From positions 1-64,000 of the forward strand of contig CAXTVW010000006.1 in NCBI GenBank assembly GCA_964247675.1: a stretch of DNA of 64,000 nucleotides, written 5' to 3'. This document shows positions 33,994 through 42,600 of this stretch, in pieces. Position 1 is the stretch's first letter. The number at the start of each line of letters is the position of its first letter. The notes below the pieces were generated by a model, which was not told the DNA's origin, did no database searches, and saw only the letters and a program-made list of their open reading frames with translations. A program made the translations under genes and the position numbers. The DNA comes from BOG-908 sp964247675. Its GTDB lineage: Bacteria; Pseudomonadota; Alphaproteobacteria; Acetobacterales; Acetobacteraceae.

Positions 33994-34319
33994 TCGACGA
34001 TCAGCTGTGGTCAGACCTGCAGAACCTGCTGCGAGCCATGCGGGAAAAGCTTGCATCGGAGGCGCCCGGCCCGGAGCGCGACCTGCTGTCCAGATGCCTG
34101 GCCCTGCTCGAGCACGAAACGAAAAGGCTCGAGGATCTCCGGGCAGGACGGTCAAGCCTGTTGCCGCATCAGGTGTATCTCAGCGTCTCATCCTTCAACA
34201 AGGGACGGCTCGAGATAGGCGGCGCTTGGCAGGAGGGCACTGATCTAGGCAGTCAGGCTTTTCAGGTAACGCAGGAGGCTTATCGCCTCTATCAGCAGAC
34301 GAGACCGGCGATACCCTGA
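33990..34319 (+). CDS. Candidate immunity protein for the PAAR effector
   Basis: A 109-residue cytoplasmic-looking protein from TTG at 33990, which overlaps the effector stop (TTGA), with GGAGTGGAAA just upstream. An ATG at 33927 is in frame but lies within the effector coding sequence. The sequence is helical at first (LWSDLQNLLRAMREKLASEAPGPERDLLSRCLALLEHETKRLEDL), then beta-like (HQVYLSVSSFNKGRLEIGGAW), and has no signal peptide. No family recognised. The stop-start overlap behind a PAAR effector is the usual immunity-gene position. A cytosolic immunity protein would point to a cytosolic target for the toxin. Confidence 0.65.
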   Translation: MIDDQLWSDLQNLLRAMREKLASEAPGPERDLLSRCLALLEHETKRLEDLRAGRSSLLPHQVYLSVSSFNKGRLEIGGAWQEGTDLGSQAFQVTQEAYRLYQQTRPAIP

Positions 34320-34334
34320 ACGTCAGAAAGCCAG

Positions 34335-34482
34335 CGCTCCGTGTCTGAAAAAGGGGGGAAATATTCCATTCCCCGCATTTGCACCAGCCGGCTGCTTCGG
34401 AAACCCGAAGCGCCGAAGCGTCAGGGAAGCAAAAGTTTTTTGCTTCTTTTTTTCAAAAAAGAAGGCCTTGCTTGCCTTAAGC
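34335..34482. repeat. Palindromic intergenic element, copy R11 (left arm eroded)
   Basis: The right arm is canonical (AAGCAAAAGTTTTTTGC, then CTTCTTTTTTTCAAAAAAGAAG). The left arm is eroded to a few matching bases (GAAAAAGGGG, CCATTCCCC). The centre holds a short GCTTCGG..CCGAAGC pairing. It sits at the convergent junction of the immunity-like gene and the next minus-strand gene. Confidence 0.75.
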
Positions 34483-34483
34483 T

Positions 34484-34717
34484 TCAGTTCGGCGCGCTGG
34501 CAGGCGGCGCCTTGGCGTGCGACGTCTTGTGCTTGGACGCCTTTGTCACCGGCTTGGCTGTCTTGTCGCCCTGCACCGTGACAGGATGCACGCCCCGCGT
34601 GGGCCCGGTAAGGTCGGACGCACCCGGCTTCAGGCTGGAACCGTCATCGGTGGGCGGTGCCGCAACAGCTGGCAGCGCGGCGAGGCAGAACGCGAGTGTC
34701 AGACCGATCTTGCGCAA
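34484..34717 (-). CDS. Small exported Lys/His/Pro-rich protein
   Basis: A 77-residue protein with a clear signal peptide (RKIGLTLAFCLAALPAVAA, cleavage near residue 20) and a mature part rich in Lys, Thr, Pro and His (GDKTAKPVTKASKHKTSHAKAPPASAPN). No family recognised. The start is TTG at 34717, with TTGGAG 7 nt upstream. Such short basic exported proteins are common in acid-tolerant alphaproteobacteria, but no function can be read. It is convergent with the T6SS cargo genes and divergent from the two-partner secretion operon. Confidence 0.65.
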   Translation of the reverse strand: MRKIGLTLAFCLAALPAVAAPPTDDGSSLKPGASDLTGPTRGVHPVTVQGDKTAKPVTKASKHKTSHAKAPPASAPN

Positions 34718-34863
34718 GTTTGAACTCCAATGATCCGGGTTGAGCGGAGGTGCTGCATCTGCCAGTAGGAACCGCCGCGCAGTCGTCTTGCCGAAGCATC
34801 GATGCTCATGTCAAGTTGCAAACATTTGATGCCGCTTTTCAGAAACGATTCGGCCAAGGTTGC

Positions 34864-36633
34864 ATGAACAGAATCTCGAAACAGCTCCTGCGCGGAACAT
34901 GCACTTGCATGTACAGCCGTATGCGCATGGGGCGTGTTCTGGCGGGCTTTGCCGGGTTGTGTGCACCCGCCGCAGTACAGGCGCAGGCGTTGCCCAATCC
35001 CGGTTCTCCTTTGCCAGGCGTGGAGCGGCCAAACCCGCCTGCCGTTTCGCTGCCGTTATCCGGCGGGCCGCAGGCGGCGCCGGCGCCGGTGAACCCGGCG
35101 ATCACCGTGCCGATCGACCAGGTCTCCGTTGAGGATGGCACCGCCTACAGCCAGGCGAGCCTGGCCGCGATGGCGTCCGGTCTCACCGGCCCTGCGGTCC
35201 CCGCCGGCCGCATCGAGGCCGCGCGCGTGGCCATACTCAACCGCTACCGGCGCGACGGTTTCGTCTACACCGCCGTGGATGCCCGGATACGCGGCCGCCA
35301 CCTTCGCTTCGTGGTGACGGAGGCGTACATCGCGCAGGTGAAACTGGAAGGCCATATCGGGCCGGCCGCCACGCAGGTGTTGCGCTTCCTCAACCACCTG
35401 ACCGACATCCATCCGATCGATACGAAGAGCCTTGAGCGCTGGCTGCTTCTCGCCGGCGACGTGCCTGGCGTGTCGGTCACCGCGGTGCTCAATCCTTCGG
35501 TGGAGAACCCCGGCGCGCTCACCCTGGTGGCGAAGCTCAGCCGGAGCGCCGTCTCGGGGACGCTCAGCGCGGACAACCGCGGTTTCCGCCAGACCGGGCC
35601 GGAGGAGTTGCTGGCGGTTGCCGACTTCAACAGCTTCACCTCGCTGGGCGAGCGCACCGAACTTTCCATCTTCCACACTTTCAACAACACCGAAACCTTC
35701 GGCCAGGCGTCTGAAGAGTTCTTCATCGGCGGCAGCGGCCTACGCCTGAAGATTTATGGCGGCGACGGCGAGACGATACCGTCCGGCAGCCTGCGCGCGA
35801 TCGGCTATGACGGCATCACCCGCGTGTTCGGCGCGGGCCTCACCTACCCTTACATACGCAGCCGCCAGCAGACGTTGAATTTTACGTTGAATTTCGACGG
35901 CATCGAATCGCGGGTGCAGACCGACACAGGCACCGGGACGTCGCGCACGCGCACCACTTTCGACAGCCTGCGCGTGCTGAGCGCGGGTGCGGACTACTCG
36001 CTGCTCGACCTCTTCGCAGGCGCCGACAGGCCGGCCACCGACCTGGCCTCGCTGCACGTGTCGCAAGGCCTGCCGACACTCGGCGCCTCGCCGAACGACG
36101 ACGCCTCCGCGTCGGTTCTCGGCGAGCGTATCGACTTCACCAAGGTGTCGGGCGAAGTGGACCGCACGCAGGCGCTGTTCGCGCCGTTCAGCGGCGGCAA
36201 CCTGGCCGTGCGGCTGGGCGCCACCGGCCAGTATAGCGGTGACATCCTGCCGGCCTCGGAGAAATTCTATCTCGGCGGCCCGCATTTCGGCCGCGGCTTC
36301 TATTACGGCGAAGTGACGGGCGACAGCGCTGTGGAGACGACGGTGGAACCGCTGCTCGACACCGGCCTGCCTGCGCCGGACTTCATCAAGCTGAAACTGG
36401 CTGCCCAGTTCTACGCCTTCTACGATTGGGGCGAGACCTACGAGAGCTCCAGCCAGGAGCAGAACCACACGCTGCGTTCGCTCGGCGGCGGCGTGCGCCT
36501 GTATGCAGGCGATCGCCTGGAGATCGACGTTGAAGGCGTCTCGCGTTTGACACGCACGCCGAACGGCACGCCGCCGGAAGTATCGCGCTTGAAGTCCGAA
36601 GCAATCTACTGGCAGGCTGTGGCGCATTTTTAG
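34864..36633 (+). CDS. Two-partner secretion outer-membrane transporter (TpsB, ShlB/FhaC/HecB family)
   Basis: Omp85-superfamily barrel that exports the TpsA adhesin encoded next; 589 residues from the ATG at 34864 (AAGG five bases upstream). The signal peptide ends near AAVQAQA, followed by a Pro-rich linker. POTRA domains lie at about 70-210 (VEDGTAYSQASLAAMASGL, ILNRYRRDGFVYTAVDARI, YIAQVKLEGHIG, DTKSLERWLLLAGDVPGVSVTAVL). The barrel follows, with the conserved FYLGGPHFGRGFYYGEVTGD motif, and ends with an aromatic residue (YWQAVAHF), the usual BAM recognition signal. An in-frame extension to 34750 lacks any export signal and is rejected. The adhesin gene starts 65 nt downstream. Confidence 0.93.
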   Translation: MNRISKQLLRGTCTCMYSRMRMGRVLAGFAGLCAPAAVQAQALPNPGSPLPGVERPNPPAVSLPLSGGPQAAPAPVNPAITVPIDQVSVEDGTAYSQASLAAMASGLTGPAVPAGRIEAARVAILNRYRRDGFVYTAVDARIRGRHLRFVVTEAYIAQVKLEGHIGPAATQVLRFLNHLTDIHPIDTKSLERWLLLAGDVPGVSVTAVLNPSVENPGALTLVAKLSRSAVSGTLSADNRGFRQTGPEELLAVADFNSFTSLGERTELSIFHTFNNTETFGQASEEFFIGGSGLRLKIYGGDGETIPSGSLRAIGYDGITRVFGAGLTYPYIRSRQQTLNFTLNFDGIESRVQTDTGTGTSRTRTTFDSLRVLSAGADYSLLDLFAGADRPATDLASLHVSQGLPTLGASPNDDASASVLGERIDFTKVSGEVDRTQALFAPFSGGNLAVRLGATGQYSGDILPASEKFYLGGPHFGRGFYYGEVTGDSAVETTVEPLLDTGLPAPDFIKLKLAAQFYAFYDWGETYESSSQEQNHTLRSLGGGVRLYAGDRLEIDVEGVSRLTRTPNGTPPEVSRLKSEAIYWQAVAHF

Positions 36634-36698
36634 CCTGCGATGCTGCACGCCCTGACGGGGCCATTTCGCCGCTGCGCTGACGGCCGAGGAGTTTCAAC

Positions 36699-39600
36699 AT
36701 GCCGCATCCCTTGCAGGCCCAGACTGTGCCAAGCGCGGCCGTGCAAACACCGGCCTGGCATGGCCGCGGGCGCGCGGCCCTGCTTGCCAGCACCGCGGTG
36801 CTCGGCGTGCTGGCAACCCCGGCGGCCGCGCAACTGGCGCCCGGCGCACGCCCGGCAGGCGGCACGGTTGTCGGCGGCTCGGCCACGATCGGCCAGGCCG
36901 GCAACACCACAACCATCAACCAGTCCAGCCAGCGCGCCGCCATCAACTGGCAGAGTTTCAATGTCGGCAGCCAGCAGAACGTCGATTTCAAGCAGCCGAA
37001 CAGTAATGCGGTCGCCCTCAATACTGTCGTCGGTCCCAACCCGTCGGAGATCGCCGGCCACATCACTGCAAACGGCCAGGTGGTCATCGTCAACCAGTCT
37101 GGCGTGGTGTTCGACCAGGGGTCGCAGGTCGATACCGCGGGCTTGGTCGTCTCCGCACCCGGCATCACCGCGAAGAATTTCATGGCCGGCCACATGGTGT
37201 TCGACCAGGCCGCCCATCCCGGCGCGCGGGTGGTCAACAACGGCACGCTGACGATACGCCAGGCAGGCCTGGCCGCCCTGGTGGCACCGCAGGTGGCCAA
37301 TGGCGGCCTCATCCAGGCGCGGCTCGGCCGGGTCATACTGGGCGGCGCCGCCGCCTACACGCTGGACCTGTACGGCGACGGGCTGCTGGCGCTCAACGTC
37401 ACCAGCATGGTCACGCAGGTTTCGCTGGGCGGCCGCACGATGCCGGCGCTGGTCACCAATACCGGCACCATCCTGGCCGACGGCGGCACAGTCATGCTCA
37501 CCGCCCAGGCGGCCGACGGCCTGATAAGCCAACTCGTGACCGCCGGCGGCACGATCCAGGCCAACAGCGTGGGCAGCCGGACGGGCCGCATACTCGTCTC
37601 GGGCGTCGGCGGATCGGTGCAGATCGAGGGCACGGTGACAGCCAGCGGCCTGGCGGCGGGCACCAGCGGCGGCCAGGTTGTGGGCAACGCCACCGGCAGC
37701 GTGACCATCCTGGCCAGCGCCACGCTGGACGCTTCGGGCGATGCCGGCGGCGGCCTGTTGGCCATCGGCACCACGCCCGCGCGCGCGCTGGGCGGCCCGC
37801 ACACGCGCTCCACGCTGACTGCCGCCAGCGTAAGTGTGGCCAGCGGCGCCCGGCTCTCGGCCAATGCCGGCAGGCGCGGGACGGGCGGCCACGTGACGGT
37901 TCTCTCGGCCGGAAACACCAGCTTCGCCGGCCAGATCGCGGCGCGCGGCGGTGTCCTCGGCGGTAACGGCGGCGCCGTGGAGATCTCCGGCGCCACGCTG
38001 GGGCTGACCGGCCTGGTGGATGCAAGCGCGCCCAGCGCCGGCCTGGCGGGCGGCGGGCAGCGCGGCTCGTTGCTGCTGGACCCGACCGGCATCCTCTACA
38101 TCGCCGCGGGCACACCGAATGCCGGCGCCGGCAACAGCTACATGAGTTTCGCCACGCTGGAGGCGGAGGCGAAGAACGAGACCGTTTCTGTGCAATCGGA
38201 CGGCTCCGTGGATATCGCCTACACGGCCTCCGCAGCCGCCGGCGCCAACACACTCAACCTCGGCGGCAGTATGTTCTCCGTGCTCGCGGGCTCCGGCCCG
38301 ATCGCCATCGACAGCGGCGTCAGCATCAGCGCCGGCAGCATCTCGCTGCAGGCGGGCGGCGCGATCCTGCTGAACCAGGCCAACGGCGCAGGCGTGGGTC
38401 TGGGCGCAGCATCAGCCTTGCCCTCGTCGATCGCCGGCAGTGCGATCACGCTGGAAGGCAGCAGCCTGTCGCTCGCTTCGGCAAGCCTATCCGCGACGGG
38501 CCTGCTCTCGCTGTTCGCCAATGCCGGCTCGCTCGCCGCCGCACCCGGCAACGTTTTGAGCACCGGGATCATCAGCGCCGGCACGCTGTCCGGCAGCGCC
38601 TTGTCGGGCGGTGGCGTGGCCGGCGCCATCCAGTTGACGGGCGCAAAAAACGCGATTGCCACGATCGGCACTCTGACGGCAGCCGGCAACATCACGATCG
38701 ACGACAGCACGCCGCTTACCGTCACCGGGACAATAAGCGCCGGCTCCACGGCTTCCCCGGCCACCCTCCTCATCGCGGACAACAACCTGATCGTCGGGTC
38801 CAACGCGGACACCACAGCCTTGCTCAGTGCCCCGGGCGGCACCATCGGGCTGACGTTCGAGACCCTTAATTACAGCGGCAACATCAGCACGGGCGCAGGG
38901 ACCGGGGTCGTGGGCCTCACCTACCCGGCTGCAAGCACCTTTACGCTCAGCACGCTCAACAACGTGACGACCGGCGAGATCGCAATAGGCAGTCTGGACG
39001 GCCGGACCAGCTCCGGCGACGTGATCGGAATCGACATACCCAACGGTTATGGGCCCGGTAACACGACGGCAAACACGTTGGGCCTTTTCGTGAGCTCGAG
39101 CGGGACCATAAGCAGCCCGGCCGGCATCACCATCGGCACGCTGGTCGGGTCGGCCGGCTCGGCCACGATCACCGGCTCCAACACCATCGGCACGCTCGGC
39201 AACTTCACTGCCAACACCCTGACGCTCAGCCAGACCGGGCCGCTCAGCATCTCCGGCGACGTCACGGTTGGGGACCAGCCCACGATCTCGAACGGCGTCA
39301 GCATCACGCCCGCCGGGCAGCTGGCGATCTCGATCACGGGGCCGCTGACCGTCTCCGGCAATGTCACCGTTCTCAACGGGTCCGGGGTCTCGAACGGGAC
39401 CAATTCGGGCGTGGCGACACTCTCGGCGAGCGACGATCTCTCGGTGTCCGGCAGTCTTTCGGCGGCTACGGCCTCGCTTAAGGGCGGCAACATCGATCTG
39501 CCGGGCAATGTGTCGGTGAGCGGGCTGCTCACCACCACGGCTACCGGTGTCTCGGAGGATGCGATCGGTGTTCATCCGTCCGATAACGGGCCGCCGCCGA

Positions 39601-42600
39601 GCGGCAACGGGACGATCACCGAGACGGGCATCCTGAACGCGGGCACGCTGACCGGCAGCGCGGGCGTCTCTGCCACGTTTACCGGAACGAACACTATCGG
39701 CACGCTGGCGGATTTCAACACTCCGGTTTTCGCCGTGCGGGACTCGGCAGCCCTCGATGTCACGGGCTCCATTACGGCCAACACTTCGGCCAGCATAACA
39801 GCCGCAAGTCTCGCCATTCCCGGCAGCATAGCTGCGTCCAGGGTGCTGTCGCTTACCGCCAGCGCGGGCCCGATCGACGAGACCGGCACGCTCACGGTGG
39901 GCACGCTATCCTTGAGCAGCACCGGCACCGCAACGCTGTTCTACGGTGACGCAAACTACAGCAATGCTATCGGCACTCTTGGAGCGTCGGCAACGGCCGG
40001 AGGACTGCAACTCGCAGACAATGTTCCGTTGACGATTACCGGCAATGTTTCAGACAATGCATCCATCAACATTCTCGCGGGCACGCTGACGATCGCGCCG
40101 GGCGCCTTGGTCACGAGCGAAAACATCACGTTGCAGGCGGGAAAGTTCTCTATCTCGGGAAGCGTTGTCACCGGCAAGACGGGTTCCATCGACCTGGTCG
40201 GTATTGATCCCACGCTCACCGTCACCAACGACGTCATCGCGCATTTGAGCACCGGCGGGCTGTATCTTTCCGGCGAGAACGAAGTCGATCTGCCGGACGG
40301 ACTGTCGGTGACCGGCATAGCAGGCACGTTGGGACTATTGACGAATTCTGGCGGCACCGTCGTTGCGGGCGGCGGCCTGACGGCCAACACGCTCGAAGGT
40401 CATGTCGGGACCGCCACGCTTACGGGCGCCAACGACGTGACCAACCTTGGCAGCTTCAGTGCCGACTCTCTGACGTTCTCGCAGCAGGGCGCCCTTCAGG
40501 TCGTTGGACCGGTCACCGCCGCCATTTCGGCTGACATCGCGGCCGGTGGGCTCACGGTCGCCGGCTCCATCGCCGCCCCTTCCATTACGCTGTCGGCCAC
40601 CAGCCTGAGCGTCCCCGGCACCATCGCGGCCGGCCAGCTGCTGACGCTGAACGCCGGTTCCGTGACGGAGACCGGTCTCATCAGCACGCCGGCACTGACG
40701 GGGGCCCTGGGCTCGGCCACGCTGACAGGCACCAACGTCATCGACACCCTGACCGGCTTCTCGGCAACCAGCCTGGCGTTCACGGACCAGTCGGCGCTTA
40801 CCCTGGCCGGGATCGACACGGCGCAGAACGCCACCTTCGTGGTGCCTGGACTGTCCGTAGCCGGTGCTCTCAGCGTCGCGGGGTCCCTGGACATCGCGAT
40901 CGAATACGGTGTGGGCGCGATCACCGAGTCCGGCCAGATCAACGCCGGCACACTGGCGATCATCGGCAGCGGCTCGGCAAGCCTGCTTGGCACGAACACG
41001 ATCGGCACGCTGGCTGCATCCACGCTCTCAGGCAGCGTCGCGCTGGCCGACACCGAGGCACTCGACGTCGCGGGCAACGTGACCGCGGGCAGCAGCGCCA
41101 GCCCCGCCACCCTGGCCCTCGCCGCGCCGACGCTGACCGTCAGCGGCAATGCCACCCTCTCCGCCCTCGGCGGCACCATCGCGCTCAACGCGAACACCCT
41201 CTCCATCCTCGGCGCGGCCACCACCGGCACCGGCGGGCTGATCGGCCTGTCCACCTATAGCGGCACAACGCTGGCAAACGGCGGCACCGAGCCGGGCCAG
41301 TTCACCACCGGCGAACTGTCGCTCGGCAGCGCCAACGGCACGGCGGCCGACGCCAACGTTGCCACCATCAACCTGCCGAACGGCATCACGCTGGCAGGCG
41401 GCGCCGGCACGCTCGGCCTGTTCACCACGCCCGGTGGCACCATCGATGCCATGGGCCCGATCGTCGCCAGCACGCTGACCGGCAGCGCCGGGACAGTCGC
41501 GCTGACCGGTGCCAACCAGGTCGGCACGATCGACAACTTCACCGCTTCCAGCTTCACCTTCGCCCAGCCCGGCAGCCTGCAGGTGGCAGGCCTGGTCGGC
41601 GGCGGAACGCTGGCTTCGATCACCACGGCAGGCTCGCTGACCGTCACCGGGCAGGTCACCGCCGCCAACACGCAACTCAGCGGCGGCACCGGCCTGTCGA
41701 TCCCCGGCGCCGTCACCGGCTCGGACAGCCTCAGCCTGGCCAGCTCAGGCGGCAGCATCGTCGCCACCGGCGCCGTCAGCTCGGCGGACCTCACGGTCGC
41801 CACCCCAGGCGCCGCCCTGCTGACCGGCGCTGGCGACGTGACCGGCCTGGGCAACGTGACCGCATCCGCCTTCGCGCTGAACAGCACCGGCGCGCTGGAC
41901 GTCACCGGCAGCGTGCAGGCCGGCAACACGGCGCTGACCGCCGCTTCGCTCACCCTGTCCGGCAGCATCGCCGCCACCGGCAACCTGGCACTCACCGCCA
42001 CTGCCGGAGGCATCACCGAGCCGGGGACGGTCACCGCCGGCACGCTCACCGGCAGCGCCACCAGCGCGGCTGACTTGACCGGCACCAATACCCTGACCGC
42101 GCTCGGCAACTTCACCGCCGGCGATTTCGCGTTGCACACCGCGGGCGTCCTGCCGGTCACCGGCCTCGTCCAGGCCGGCAGCATCTCGCTGTCGGCTGGC
42201 ACGATCGACATCGCCTCCGGTGCTCTGTCGGCAACCGGCGCGCTCTCGCTGGTGGCCAGCACAGGCGACGTCACCGGCACGGGAGCGGTCACCGCCGGCA
42301 CGCTTTCCGGCAGTGCGGCGGGTTCGCTCAGCCTCACCGGCACCACCAGCGTGGCCACGCTGGGCGACTTCACCGCGGGCACCAGCCTGGTGCTGAACGA
42401 CCTCAGCGGCCTCGACGTGGCGGGGAACCTGCAGGCCGGCACGATCGCGCTGTCTGCCGCCTCGCTAGGCCTGGCGGGCAACCTGGTCTCCTCCGGCGCC
42501 CTCTCGCTGATCGCCACCCATGGGGGCATAACCGAGACCGCCGGTGCTGTGAGTGCCGCCACGCTGAGCGGCAGCGCCACCGGGTCGGCCAGCCTGACCG

